A stretch of 64,000 nt of DNA, from positions 1,674,001 to 1,738,000 of the forward strand of contig NZ_CP111108.1 of NCBI RefSeq assembly GCF_026314295.1, given 5' to 3'. The position numbers and the translations under genes were made by a program. Below, piece after piece: positions 53,614 through 63,071 of the stretch; within the stretch, counting starts at the first letter, position 1; each line of letters opens with the position of its first letter. The DNA comes from Caproicibacterium sp. BJN0003. Its GTDB lineage: Bacteria > Bacillota > Clostridia > Oscillospirales > Acutalibacteraceae. The notes under the pieces are model-generated. The model worked only from the letters and a program-made list of their open reading frames with translations, made no database searches and was not told where the DNA came from.

Positions 53614-53642
53614 TCGGATGTTCTAAGAGAGGTGTCATTGAT

Positions 53643-54890
53643 ATGTTTTACTATTACGAAAAAGATGGTCTACAACTTTGCAGTCTTAATCCGAATCTGC
53701 CGCTTGTAAAGTCCAAGTGTCCCAAAGCCGGAGATGCACCTACTATTTTTCTTTTTGAGCGGGATCCTCAAAATTGCCGTGCAGCATTCTCTGTAAACCA
53801 TCCGGGACAAATTTTGGCAAAGGAAGAGGATATCCGTTTTTTGGATGCTTCCCGCATGCCCCAAGGAGCAGGTGATCCATTCCTTTCGGAGCAAATTTCA
53901 AAAGGACATTTGCGAGCTGTCAATTTTCGCCATCCCCGTTGGCCGGAATTGCTGAATTCACATGAAAGTTCTGGAAAAAAGCGAATCAATTTACTAGCAA
54001 TCGGAGATGTCGGCAGTACCCTTTTGATCGGGTTATGTCTGCTTGGAAGAGACCAGATTTCTTCTATTGGCATTTGCGACATTTCAGAAAAAGTAACCGC
54101 ACGGTGGGCTATGGAAATGAATCAGATTTCTCTGCCATGGAATTATGATGCTTTTCCACCCGTAGAAGTGATCTCTCCAGATCAACTCTTCGATTGTGAT
54201 CTTTTTGCCTTTATTGCTTCTAAAGGGATTCCCCCGGTAGGCTCCGGTATAAAAGACGTCCGTATGGCACAATTTGAGGCTAACTCGGCAATTGTTTCTC
54301 ACTATGCAAAGCTTGCTCGGGAAAAACACTATCAGGGACTTTGGGCAGCAGTGAGCGATCCGGTGGACCCTCTTGCCAAAACTGCTTTTCTTGCAAGCAA
54401 TCAAAATGAGCATGGTGAATTCGATGGGCTTGGACTGTTCCCGCAGCAAATTCAAGGGTATGGGCTTGGTGTTATGAACGCACGTGCAGCGTACTATGCA
54501 AAGAGGGACTCGCGCTTTACGGATTTCTTATCAGAAGGTCGCTCTTTCGGCCCTCACGGAAGCGATTTAGTCATTGCAAATTCCATTTCACATTATGATG
54601 ATACTCTCTCTAAAGAATTGACACAGCTAACAGTCACCGCCAACCTAAAAATGCGTGAAATCGGCTATAAACCTTATGTAGCCCCTGCAATTTCATCCGG
54701 CGCCCTTTCGCTTCTCCTCACCCTGGAGGGGAAATGGCACTGCGGTTCCGTTTATCTTGGCGGCGCTTTTATGGGAGTCAAAAACCGTTACACATCTACT
54801 GGAATAGAAACAGAAGTTCTTTCAAAAATGCCGGATCTACTGTTTGACCGCATTGAAAATGCATCTAAAAATCTGCGTTCACTGATCTAA
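53643..54890 (+). CDS. Lactate/malate dehydrogenase-like Rossmann protein
   Basis: 415 residues. The first ~115 residues are an extra domain not found in usual LDH. Then LLAIGDVGSTLLIGLCLLG is the NAD-binding glycine loop (G-x-x-G-S, about 120), followed by SIGICDIS with the acidic residue that binds ribose. AVSDPVDPLAKTAFL corresponds to the 'NPVD' strand, GYGLGVMNARAAYYA to the next helix, and SFGPHGSDLV keeps the catalytic-type His (GEHG in LDH). It is longer than the ~310-residue family norm. A ribosome site AGAGAGGTG precedes the ATG, 30 bases after the giant gene. The substrate is unknown. Confidence 0.72.
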   Translation: MFYYYEKDGLQLCSLNPNLPLVKSKCPKAGDAPTIFLFERDPQNCRAAFSVNHPGQILAKEEDIRFLDASRMPQGAGDPFLSEQISKGHLRAVNFRHPRWPELLNSHESSGKKRINLLAIGDVGSTLLIGLCLLGRDQISSIGICDISEKVTARWAMEMNQISLPWNYDAFPPVEVISPDQLFDCDLFAFIASKGIPPVGSGIKDVRMAQFEANSAIVSHYAKLAREKHYQGLWAAVSDPVDPLAKTAFLASNQNEHGEFDGLGLFPQQIQGYGLGVMNARAAYYAKRDSRFTDFLSEGRSFGPHGSDLVIANSISHYDDTLSKELTQLTVTANLKMREIGYKPYVAPAISSGALSLLLTLEGKWHCGSVYLGGAFMGVKNRYTSTGIETEVLSKMPDLLFDRIENASKNLRSLI

Positions 54891-54904
54891 AGGAGGCAAT
54901 CGAT

Positions 54905-55969
54905 TTGGAATCTTCATTATTGCTTTTTCGTCCAAAAGCTTCCGAAGATGTGAAAACGAACCGTCTGCAGCAAGTGCTTGATTATGCCCTTGATGGAATC
55001 TCTTATGACACGATAGAATTTGCTGATCAACTTTCTCCCTTAAATGGCAGAAAAATTTTATTTGCAATTGATCTTGGAAACTCCGGGGTTAACTTTGAAT
55101 ACTATCATTTTTTAAAATGGTTGCGTATGCATTCCAATGGCCTTTGTGACTGCACTGCCGGGATTTTAGTTGATGGGGAAAGTGAACTCTATACAAAATC
55201 CATCGCAAGTGAGTTAGTCTTTTCTGCGAACCTTGCAGGATGTGCTTTTGTTGGCCGCCCTTTGGTAGAAGGTACCCGCACGTTGGACAACTTTACAATT
55301 TTATCACAAAATATGGGAACCGATTCTTTTGGTGCTTATCAGGAAAGCGCACGCATCTTAGTAAAACGCCTTTTAAAAAATTCATTTCCCGTCCATCAAA
55401 GGCCAAACATACTGGCTCTTCATGCCTCAATTCGTCAAACTTCCAATACTTTGGCTCTCTGGCAACAGGTAAAAACAAAAATTGAAAATTCCTGTGATCT
55501 AACAGAAATCAATGTCCGAAACGGTGCTGTCTCAGATTGTGCAGGATGCCCTTACACAACTTGTCTCCATTTTGGCGAAGAAGGGCGCTGCTTTTATGGT
55601 GGTGTTATGGTAGAACAAGTCTTTCCCGCAATGAAAAAAGCGAATGCACTTATTATGCTATGTCCAAATTATAATGATGCCATTTCTGCCAACTTAACTG
55701 CCTTAGTAAATCGCCTAACAGCGTTATTTCGTCAAACTCGTTTTTATGACAAAGCAGTCTTTGCGATTATTGTCTCCGGATATTCCGGGAGTGATTTAAT
55801 TGCCAGACAACTAATTGCCGCACTCAATATGAATAAAAGTTTTTATTTGCCCGGAAATTTCGCTATGCTTGAAACCGCAAATAATGCCGGTACTGCTTTA
55901 AAATTACCTGGAATTGACGATCGGATTGAAAACTTTTGTAATCGGATTATTTCGGTCTTAAAAGGATAG
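54905..55969 (+). CDS. Flavodoxin-like FMN reductase with Cys cluster and extra N-terminal domain
   Basis: 354 residues from the TTG after AAAGGAGG, 15 bases after the dehydrogenase stop. The N-terminal ~155 residues are of unknown type (YDTIEFADQLSPLNGRKILF; FVGRPLVEGTRTLDNF). From about 165, NILALHASIRQTSNTLALW is the FMN phosphate loop of NADPH-dependent FMN reductase/iron-sulfur flavoproteins. CAGCPYTTC followed by GRCFYGG resembles their Cys cluster. LIMLCPNYNDAISANLTALV is the next FMN-contact strand. It probably passes electrons to or from a flavin; linkage with the dehydrogenase suggests a redox couple. Confidence 0.75.
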   Translation: MESSLLLFRPKASEDVKTNRLQQVLDYALDGISYDTIEFADQLSPLNGRKILFAIDLGNSGVNFEYYHFLKWLRMHSNGLCDCTAGILVDGESELYTKSIASELVFSANLAGCAFVGRPLVEGTRTLDNFTILSQNMGTDSFGAYQESARILVKRLLKNSFPVHQRPNILALHASIRQTSNTLALWQQVKTKIENSCDLTEINVRNGAVSDCAGCPYTTCLHFGEEGRCFYGGVMVEQVFPAMKKANALIMLCPNYNDAISANLTALVNRLTALFRQTRFYDKAVFAIIVSGYSGSDLIARQLIAALNMNKSFYLPGNFAMLETANNAGTALKLPGIDDRIENFCNRIISVLKG

Positions 55970-56005
55970 AGCAGTCTCTATAAAGTTCTTCATCCCATTC
56001 TAATC

Positions 56006-56039
56006 AAAAAGGCACCCGATTTTCTCGGGTGCCTTTTTT
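56006..56039. terminator. Terminator between the flavoprotein gene and gdhA copy 1
   Basis: GGCACCCGA (56011-56019) pairs with TCGGGTGCC (56025-56033), with A and T runs on both sides. Confidence 0.9.
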
Positions 56040-56048
56040 GCATAAGAA

Positions 56049-56253
56049 AACAGACAGAGCTTGTTGGGAACTCTGTCTGTTATTAGGGAGCGATCGGCCA
56101 ATAGTGCCGGTGCGGTAAAAATCAGGTTGAATGAAGGGATCTCCTAGAATCTTAGATTCTTCTCGGTCCCTCAAACAAGTTCCTGCTATCCAGCAGTCTA
56201 CTCAAAGTTTCGCTTTATGATTATGAAACCGGAACCAAAAAGGTCCCGGTTTC
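56049..56253 (-). other. Structured 3' untranslated region of gdhA copy 1 (candidate ncRNA)
   Basis: The 3' region of the gdhA transcript holds a chain of hairpins: GAAACCGGGACC/GGTTCCGGTTTC, CTGCT/AGCAG, GGGA...TCCC enclosing AGAATC/GATTCT, CGGC/GCCG, and a final AACAGACAGAG/CTCTGTCTGTT stem followed by TTCTT, a terminator. No open frame with a ribosome site is seen. An identical copy lies at 61471-61675. It may be a 3'-UTR-derived RNA or just a composite terminator. Confidence 0.4.
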
Positions 56254-56296
56254 ACAATCAACCACTTGAGTTGTTCAATAGAGGATATGCTCCAAA

Positions 56297-57649
56297 TTAG
56301 TAGCAAATACCTTGTGCCAGCATTGCGTCAGCAACTTTCTTGAAGCCTGCAATGTTTGCGCCGGCAACAAGGTTGTAGCCTAGGCCATACTCTTCTGCTG
56401 CTGCAACGGAAGAATCATAGATGTTCTTCATGATGTTGTGCAGACGCTCGCCAACTTCTTCTGCTGTCCAGCAGATATGTTCTGCGTTCTGGCTCATTTC
56501 CAATCCGGATACTGCAACGCCGCCTGCATTTACTGCCTTGGACGGTGCTACGATCATATCTTTCTGACCCATCAAATATACCAGTGCTTCGTTGGTTGTC
56601 GGCATATTTGCAACTTCGATGTAGTATTTAATATGATTATTGACAATCTTCTTTGCTTCTTCAAGGTTTACATCGTTCTGCGTTGCACACGGCATTACGA
56701 TGTCAACTTTGCGCTCCCAAGGTTTCTTGCCGGGAACAAACTCGCAATGGAACTTGTCAGCATAATCCTGAACCTTGTCGTGGCCGCTTGCACGCATCTG
56801 AAGCATGAAGTCCAATTTCTCTTTGGTTGTTACACCATCGGGATCATAGATGTAGCCGTCCGGGCCGGACAGAGTAACTGCCTTGCCGCCGAGCTGTGCA
56901 ATCTTTGTTGCTGCGCCCCATGCTACGTTGCCGAAGCCTGCCAGTGCAATGTTCTTTCCTTTGACTTCTTCGCCTTCGTGACGGAGAACTTCTTGCAGAT
57001 AGTAAACAGCTCCGAATCCGGTTGCTTCCGGACGGACCAAGCTGCCGCCATAGGACAAGCCCTTGCCGGTGATGGTTCCGTTTTCAAAAGCTCCGCGGAT
57101 GCGGCGATACTGACCATACAGGTAACCAATTTCACGTCCGCCAACTCCAAGATCGCCTGCCGGAACATCAACATCTGGTCCGATATGACGATACAGTTCG
57201 GTCATAAAGGACTGGCAGAAACGCATCACTTCTCCATCGCTCTTTCCGCGAGGATCAAAGTCGGAACCGCCTTTTGCACCGCCCATCGGCAGTGTTGTCA
57301 AGCTGTCCTTGAATGTCTGCTCAAAGCCCAGGAACTTCACGATCGAAAGGTTTACGGAAGGAGCAAACCGGAGTCCGCCCTTGTAAGGTCCGATGGCGCT
57401 GTTGTACTGTACACGGAATCCACGGTTTACCTGTACCTTACCTGCATCATCTACCCATGTTACACGAAACTGGATTACACGCTCAGGCTCAGCCATACGC
57501 TCGAGCAGTGCAGCTTTTTCATATTCCGGATGAGCATCCACAACCGGTGCCAATGAAGAATAAACTTCTTCCACCGTCTGCAGGAATTCAGGCTCATTCG
57601 CATTTTTCTTTTTCAGGTCAGCAATCACTCTGTCAACATACTTGCTCAT
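56297..57649 (-). CDS. gdhA: NADP-type glutamate dehydrogenase, copy 1
   Basis: 450 residues of the hexameric GDH family. Substrate-binding: NRGFRVQYNSAIGPYKGGLR; catalytic Lys and flanks: PMGGAKGGSDFDPRGKSDGE; dinucleotide site: IALAGFGNVAWGAATKIAQL. The start codon follows ACGGAGGTAAATC. It interconverts 2-oxoglutarate plus ammonium and glutamate, the main ammonium entry in many Clostridia. The protein is identical to that at 61719-63071. The ~520 bases upstream (57650-58174) form a long untranslated leader or promoter region with no known riboswitch recognised. Confidence 0.97.
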   Translation of the reverse strand: MSKYVDRVIADLKKKNANEPEFLQTVEEVYSSLAPVVDAHPEYEKAALLERMAEPERVIQFRVTWVDDAGKVQVNRGFRVQYNSAIGPYKGGLRFAPSVNLSIVKFLGFEQTFKDSLTTLPMGGAKGGSDFDPRGKSDGEVMRFCQSFMTELYRHIGPDVDVPAGDLGVGGREIGYLYGQYRRIRGAFENGTITGKGLSYGGSLVRPEATGFGAVYYLQEVLRHEGEEVKGKNIALAGFGNVAWGAATKIAQLGGKAVTLSGPDGYIYDPDGVTTKEKLDFMLQMRASGHDKVQDYADKFHCEFVPGKKPWERKVDIVMPCATQNDVNLEEAKKIVNNHIKYYIEVANMPTTNEALVYLMGQKDMIVAPSKAVNAGGVAVSGLEMSQNAEHICWTAEEVGERLHNIMKNIYDSSVAAAEEYGLGYNLVAGANIAGFKKVADAMLAQGICY

Positions 57650-58174
57650 AGTTTTGATTTACCTCCGTTTGTTAATACTTTTGTTCCTTTTCCTACAAAA
57701 AAAGCCTTCTTCTTTTCATAAACTCTTTTAAGTTATTGAAAAAAAGCTCGTTTTGCTGTCTTGAAGTCAATCCAAAGCAAACTTTTGCACAGCAAAGCAA
57801 AAATTTTTGTACTGCATCGTCTCTTTTACAATTACTGCAAAACTGTAAAATACATTTATGCGGTACAACGCCACATGGCTCTGAAAACAGCTCTTAGGTA
57901 TTAATCTATCTTAATATTTCAACACCTTACCACTTGTTTTCATCTATATTGTTCAGGTGACTTTCAGAATTCTACAAAAAAATACAGATCATCAAAAATA
58001 TTTTTGCACTTTTGACGTAATCAACAGTTTCTTTCTCAACTATTCATCACAATCACAAAAATATTTCTCTTCCTTTTTGAATCTTCTGAAAGCTTCTCAA
58101 CTTTAGCCATCGGATTGACTCCCTTTTCTTGCCTCACCCCCTTTCCTTGCTTTTTCATCTCTTCTGACCTCTTT

Positions 58175-58330
58175 TTACCCTTGTTCCGTCAGGATCATCA
58201 AGCCATCTATGAATTTCTTAATATTGATCTTTCCTCCGCGCTCTCGTTTCCCTCGTATAAAATCCATCTCTGCACGAATCTCTTCAAACGGAAACAGGCT
58301 CCCTGAGTAGCGCTCAAACGTCTCGTTCAT
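58175..58330 (-). pseudogene. 3' fragment of the GlnL/YcbB-like regulator gene
   Basis: The minus strand encodes the last ~51 residues (FERYSGSLFPFEEIRAEMDF ... INIKKFIDGLMILTEQG) of the gene at 63597-64000. It is cut at the repeat border, 58330, where gltS-side sequence begins. It was carried along with gdhA in the duplication. Confidence 0.9.
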
Positions 58331-58331
58331 A

Positions 58332-58370
58332 GCAAAAAATGAAAACATCCGAAAATGTTTTCATTTTTGC
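58332..58370 (-). terminator. Terminator after gltS
   Basis: GCAAAAAATGAAAACAT pairs with ATGTTTTCATTTTTGC. It begins two bases after the repeat border. Confidence 0.85.
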
Positions 58371-58386
58371 AGACAGAAATATAAAC

Positions 58387-59601
58387 TTAAGCCACAAAGT
58401 TTATAAAGGCTGTAATAATAATTGCATTGAAGAAGTCAATAAACATACCACCAACAATGGGGAGAATGAAGTATGCACGAGGTGCAGGACCATATTTGGA
58501 AGTTACAGCATCCATATTGGCCATGCCGTTTGGAGTGGCGCCCATGCCAAATCCACAATGGCCAGCGGCCAAAACAGCAGCTTCGTAATCTTTGCCCATA
58601 ATTCTGAATGTTACAAAACGAGCATACACAAACATCAGCACGCACTGTGTAAGCAAGATTACCAACAGCGGCAAAGCCATTGCAGCCAACTGCCACAACT
58701 TCAAATCACAAAGAGCTTCTGCCAAGAAGATTTGTAAACCAATATCGCCTAAAACAGCTATCTCTTGCGGACGAGTTGCAAAAGCTTTTCCGGAATCTGA
58801 TTTGAAAATATTACGCATCAAAACAGCAATTAACATAGAACCAATGTAAGCAGGGACTGTAAAACCAGTCTTATTAATCAGCAGCGATACAACGTTGCCA
58901 ATACCAATTGCAATTGCAATCTGGAAAAAGGCATCACAGAAATTACGACTGCTAATCGGTTCTACTTTTCCGGTAAGTGCTTCAAGATCTCCTGCTGACT
59001 CTCCATTGCTCTCTGCTTTAGGATGAAGATCATATTTACTAATCAATCCCGCTGCAGTAGGTCCGCCAATCAAACTGCCTGAAATTAATCCAAATGTTGC
59101 AGCAGCAACTGCAATCGTAGTCGCTCCTTGCAGCCCTGCTTGCTCCATTACAGGTCCGTATGCAGCAGATGTAGCATGACCACCAGTCATAGAAACAGAA
59201 CCTGCGCACAAACCTAACAATGGATTCTGTCCCATTGCACTCGCAATTCCAGCACCGACAGCATCCTGAATAATACAAAGGACAGCAGAGATAATTAAGA
59301 AAATAACAACTCCGATTCCTCCTTTTTTCAGGACCTCAACACTTGCACTGAATCCGATCGTCGTGAAGAACAAAATCATAAAAAGATCTTTAAAATCCAT
59401 TCCCAGGGTAAACATGAAGGCTCCGGCTTCATAACCAATCAAGTTTACAATAGCAAAAATCAAGCCGCCAACGACTGGAGCAGGAATACAAAATTTCTTT
59501 AAAAAGCCAACTTTGTTAACTATAAAACGTCCACATAGCAAAACAAAAACACATAAACCTAACGTCTGATAAGCGTTAAGCTTTATTTCCAAAGGTGTCA
59601 T
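58387..59601 (-). CDS. gltS: Sodium/glutamate symporter
   Basis: 404 residues from the ATG at 59601, which follows GGGAGGAAAG; six more codons upstream are unlikely. It is a GltS-family carrier with about ten helices and two-fold repeat: FCIPAPVVGGLIFAIVNLIG, GSVSMTGGHATSAAYGPVME and the C-terminal AGHCGFGMGATPNGMANMDA, whose Gly-rich re-entrant loops bind substrate and Na+. It imports glutamate. It lies between the two gdhA repeats and next to glutamate racemase. Confidence 0.95.
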   Translation of the reverse strand: MTPLEIKLNAYQTLGLCVFVLLCGRFIVNKVGFLKKFCIPAPVVGGLIFAIVNLIGYEAGAFMFTLGMDFKDLFMILFFTTIGFSASVEVLKKGGIGVVIFLIISAVLCIIQDAVGAGIASAMGQNPLLGLCAGSVSMTGGHATSAAYGPVMEQAGLQGATTIAVAAATFGLISGSLIGGPTAAGLISKYDLHPKAESNGESAGDLEALTGKVEPISSRNFCDAFFQIAIAIGIGNVVSLLINKTGFTVPAYIGSMLIAVLMRNIFKSDSGKAFATRPQEIAVLGDIGLQIFLAEALCDLKLWQLAAMALPLLVILLTQCVLMFVYARFVTFRIMGKDYEAAVLAAGHCGFGMGATPNGMANMDAVTSKYGPAPRAYFILPIVGGMFIDFFNAIIITAFINFVA

Positions 59602-59765
59602 ATCTAACTTTCCTCCCAATAAATTTCATCTAAACAGCAACACAATCAATCAATCTACGCTTGCTTTCTTTCTCCTAAAAAATGATCAACAGCAGATCAT
59701 TTCCTTTTTATCACCTAAAAAGTTACAACACGCATTTGATTTCATTCAGAATCTTAAAAATTGTT

Positions 59766-60569
59766 TTAGTTTGAATTTTCTTGGGCTGTAATTGGATATG
59801 CAGTTTTAATCCCCAATTTTTTTACCAAAGCATCATAAGGAGAGGCTACACCACTCGTAAAAATCCTCAGTGATCCTTTGCCAGAAACATTCAATAAATC
59901 TTTCGATTTTAAGTAATCATGCACTGCTTGTGCCTGCTCAACAGCTGGATTAATAAAGGTCATCCCGCTAGGAGATACTTCTTCGAATGTATTTGTAACA
60001 ATTGGGTAATGCGTACAGCCCAAAATAATATGTTTTATATTCCGGTCCTGTTCAAGTAACTTTTTCACATGTAATGAAACTTCGTCTGTAATTTCCTTCC
60101 CCTCATATTTTCCCTGATCAATCAAAGCAGCTAAATTAGGGCTTCCTTCTCCATAAACCTTCATAGAAGGATTATATTGATGGATTAAATTTTGATAAAC
60201 CCCAGTTTTAATCGTGAATGCAGTAGCGATAATTCCTACTACATCCAGATTTTCTTTTGCTATCTTTTGAGATGCAGGTTGCACTATTCCAATAATTGGG
60301 AAAGGGAAATCGGTTTGAAACTGATCAATAATGGTCGAAATTGTATTACAAGCTACAGCCACTAATTTAACATTTTCTTTTTGTAGAAATTTAAGCATCC
60401 GACATGTAAGTGAAACTATCTCATCTTGAGAACGATTTCCATATGGACAGTTCGCACTATCTCCGTAGTACACAAGATTTTCCCCCGGTAGTAAACGTTG
60501 CAGTTCTTTTACTACCGTTAATCCACCCACCCCGGAGTCAATGACTCCGATTGGATTTTCTTCTTGCAC
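59766..60569 (-). CDS. murI: Glutamate racemase
   Basis: About 267 residues if started at the GTG at 60569; longer in-frame starts reach 60656, and the ribosome site is weak (GAAGTGAGAA). GVIDSGVGGLTVVKEL gives the first Asp/Ser motif, VAVACNTIST the first catalytic Cys, and LGCTHYPIV the second Cys. It makes D-glutamate for peptidoglycan. It lies upstream of gltS on the same strand with about 160 bases between, so they may be separately expressed. Confidence 0.93.
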   Translation of the reverse strand: MQEENPIGVIDSGVGGLTVVKELQRLLPGENLVYYGDSANCPYGNRSQDEIVSLTCRMLKFLQKENVKLVAVACNTISTIIDQFQTDFPFPIIGIVQPASQKIAKENLDVVGIIATAFTIKTGVYQNLIHQYNPSMKVYGEGSPNLAALIDQGKYEGKEITDEVSLHVKKLLEQDRNIKHIILGCTHYPIVTNTFEEVSPSGMTFINPAVEQAQAVHDYLKSKDLLNVSGKGSLRIFTSGVASPYDALVKKLGIKTAYPITAQENSN

Positions 60570-60661
60570 ACTTCTCACTTCTCTTTCGTAAAACAGAATT
60601 GCTTCATAAACAAAACAGGTCTTTTTAAGCTTGCCCCGTTGACTATCTGCCTGCATGTATA

Positions 60662-60675
60662 TGAAAACGTTTTGA
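60662..60675. promoter_or_regulatory. cre-like palindrome upstream of murI
   Basis: TGAAAACGTTTTGA is one base from a symmetric cre/LacI-type site and lies about 90 bases before the murI start. Confidence 0.35.
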
Positions 60676-61407
60676 AAACTTTTCGTATCAAATTATCGAT
60701 CACAAAATAAAAAACATCTTTTTGCATTGCTCGACTTCGATACTAAAAGCCTCCCATTTTCATTTTTACAAAAGATCGCTTTGGATTAAACTTTATCTTA
60801 TTATAACTAATCTAAATTAAAAAATCAATAACTTTAGAGACTTTTTCTATAATATCGTCCATATGATCGCATTATTTTATTTATCATACAATAATTTGTT
60901 AAAAAACTGTAAAATAAGTACTATAAGGAATTTTTTATTTTTGACTTATTCTCCAAAAGTTACTCCGATAAAAATTGTTAAATAATTTAGGGCATTATGT
61001 CCATTTTTTAGAGAGAAGTAATTCAAAACCAATTCAGCCTTAAACAATTTCATTGACTATTTAAAATTTTCCAACAGAATATTTTATCATGTCTTTCACT
61101 TCGTATCTTTTTAATTTTCTATTTAAACCTTATCATTTAATTGCTTTTTCTTATAAATTTAGGCATCCTTTTTAACCAAAAAAGTTTATAGATTCTACAA
61201 TGAAATCAATTTATTTCATTCATAAAGTTTTAAGTGATTTAAAGTTCGAGCATTAAAATTTTTTTAGATGGTTCAATACTAGTAGACAAAAAAATTTTTT
61301 AATTATTAACACTCTTCAAAGTCAGCTGTTTCAATGCAATCAAAATTAATATTTTTAATTTGTTTTGATTTTGTAAATCTTTTCCTTTTTTCAATATACC
61401 AAACGAA
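60676..61407. other. AT-rich gene-free interval upstream of gdhA copy 2
   Basis: About 730 bases of very AT-rich DNA with stop codons in all frames and no ribosome-site-supported start. It ends abruptly at the border of the second gdhA repeat. No repeat family, tRNA or hairpin of note was seen. Confidence 0.6.
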
Positions 61408-61427
61408 TTCTTCATCCCATTCTAATC

Positions 61428-61461
61428 AAAAAGGCACCCGATTTTCTCGGGTGCCTTTTTT
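61428..61461. terminator. Terminator downstream of gdhA copy 2
   Basis: Identical to the hairpin at 56006-56039 (GGCACCCGA/TCGGGTGCC). Confidence 0.85.
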
Positions 61462-61470
61462 GCATAAGAA

Positions 61471-61675
61471 AACAGACAGAGCTTGTTGGGAACTCTGTCT
61501 GTTATTAGGGAGCGATCGGCCAATAGTGCCGGTGCGGTAAAAATCAGGTTGAATGAAGGGATCTCCTAGAATCTTAGATTCTTCTCGGTCCCTCAAACAA
61601 GTTCCTGCTATCCAGCAGTCTACTCAAAGTTTCGCTTTATGATTATGAAACCGGAACCAAAAAGGTCCCGGTTTC
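61471..61675 (-). other. Structured 3' untranslated region of gdhA copy 2 (candidate ncRNA)
   Basis: Same chain of hairpins as at 56049-56253, with no difference seen. Confidence 0.4.
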
Positions 61676-61718
61676 ACAATCAACCACTTGAGTTGTTCAA
61701 TAGAGGATATGCTCCAAA

Positions 61719-63071
61719 TTAGTAGCAAATACCTTGTGCCAGCATTGCGTCAGCAACTTTCTTGAAGCCTGCAATGTTTGCGCCGGCAACAAGGTTGTAG
61801 CCTAGGCCATACTCTTCTGCTGCTGCAACGGAAGAATCATAGATGTTCTTCATGATGTTGTGCAGACGCTCGCCAACTTCTTCTGCTGTCCAGCAGATAT
61901 GTTCTGCGTTCTGGCTCATTTCCAATCCGGATACTGCAACGCCGCCTGCATTTACTGCCTTGGACGGTGCTACGATCATATCTTTCTGACCCATCAAATA
62001 TACCAGTGCTTCGTTGGTTGTCGGCATATTTGCAACTTCGATGTAGTATTTAATATGATTATTGACAATCTTCTTTGCTTCTTCAAGGTTTACATCGTTC
62101 TGCGTTGCACACGGCATTACGATGTCAACTTTGCGCTCCCAAGGTTTCTTGCCGGGAACAAACTCGCAATGGAACTTGTCAGCATAATCCTGAACCTTGT
62201 CGTGGCCGCTTGCACGCATCTGAAGCATGAAGTCCAATTTCTCTTTGGTTGTTACACCATCGGGATCATAGATGTAGCCGTCCGGGCCGGACAGAGTAAC
62301 TGCCTTGCCGCCGAGCTGTGCAATCTTTGTTGCTGCGCCCCATGCTACGTTGCCGAAGCCTGCCAGTGCAATGTTCTTTCCTTTGACTTCTTCGCCTTCG
62401 TGACGGAGAACTTCTTGCAGATAGTAAACAGCTCCGAATCCGGTTGCTTCCGGACGGACCAAGCTGCCGCCATAGGACAAGCCCTTGCCGGTGATGGTTC
62501 CGTTTTCAAAAGCTCCGCGGATGCGGCGATACTGACCATACAGGTAACCAATTTCACGTCCGCCAACTCCAAGATCGCCTGCCGGAACATCAACATCTGG
62601 TCCGATATGACGATACAGTTCAGTCATGAAGGACTGGCAGAAACGCATCACTTCTCCATCGCTCTTTCCGCGAGGATCAAAGTCGGAACCGCCTTTTGCA
62701 CCGCCCATCGGCAGTGTTGTCAAGCTGTCCTTGAATGTCTGCTCAAAGCCCAGGAACTTCACGATCGAAAGGTTTACGGAAGGAGCAAACCGGAGTCCGC
62801 CCTTGTAAGGTCCGATGGCGCTGTTGTACTGTACACGGAATCCACGGTTTACCTGTACCTTACCTGCATCATCTACCCATGTTACACGAAACTGGATTAC
62901 ACGCTCAGGCTCAGCCATACGCTCGAGCAGTGCAGCTTTTTCATATTCCGGATGAGCATCCACAACCGGTGCCAATGAAGAATAAACTTCTTCCACCGTC
63001 TGCAGGAATTCAGGCTCATTCGCATTTTTCTTTTTCAGGTCAGCAATCACTCTGTCAACATACTTGCTCAT
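61719..63071 (-). CDS. gdhA: NADP-type glutamate dehydrogenase, copy 2
   Basis: 450 residues, identical in protein sequence to copy 1; two silent changes lie in the codons for the FMTEL stretch near residue 148-150. The ribosome site and ~520-base upstream region are the same, so both copies should be equally expressed and gene dosage is doubled. It lies downstream of the regulator gene at the window edge on the same strand. Confidence 0.97.
   Translation of the reverse strand: MSKYVDRVIADLKKKNANEPEFLQTVEEVYSSLAPVVDAHPEYEKAALLERMAEPERVIQFRVTWVDDAGKVQVNRGFRVQYNSAIGPYKGGLRFAPSVNLSIVKFLGFEQTFKDSLTTLPMGGAKGGSDFDPRGKSDGEVMRFCQSFMTELYRHIGPDVDVPAGDLGVGGREIGYLYGQYRRIRGAFENGTITGKGLSYGGSLVRPEATGFGAVYYLQEVLRHEGEEVKGKNIALAGFGNVAWGAATKIAQLGGKAVTLSGPDGYIYDPDGVTTKEKLDFMLQMRASGHDKVQDYADKFHCEFVPGKKPWERKVDIVMPCATQNDVNLEEAKKIVNNHIKYYIEVANMPTTNEALVYLMGQKDMIVAPSKAVNAGGVAVSGLEMSQNAEHICWTAEEVGERLHNIMKNIYDSSVAAAEEYGLGYNLVAGANIAGFKKVADAMLAQGICY

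Larger units (their letters stand above)
55986..58330. repeat. 2,345-bp direct repeat, copy 1 (gdhA and flanks)
   Basis: Matches 61408-63752 at a constant offset of 5,422. Only two differences were seen, G57200A and A57206G relative to copy 2, both synonymous in gdhA. It runs from a terminator region through gdhA and its leader into the 3' end of a regulator gene, where it stops abruptly. Confidence 0.95.

Noticed and set aside
56085-56180. T-box or other known riboswitch near gdhA
   Set aside because: An ACCGCA-like string is present, but the conserved T-box sequence and stem I motifs are missing, and the element lies after gdhA rather than before a synthetase or amino-acid gene.
56438-57556. 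372-codon plus-strand frame opposite gdhA (and its twin at 61860-62978)
   Set aside because: It lies wholly antisense to an unmistakable gdhA, is rich in Cys/His/Phe as expected of an antisense frame, and has no ribosome site. The two copies differ only where gdhA has silent changes.
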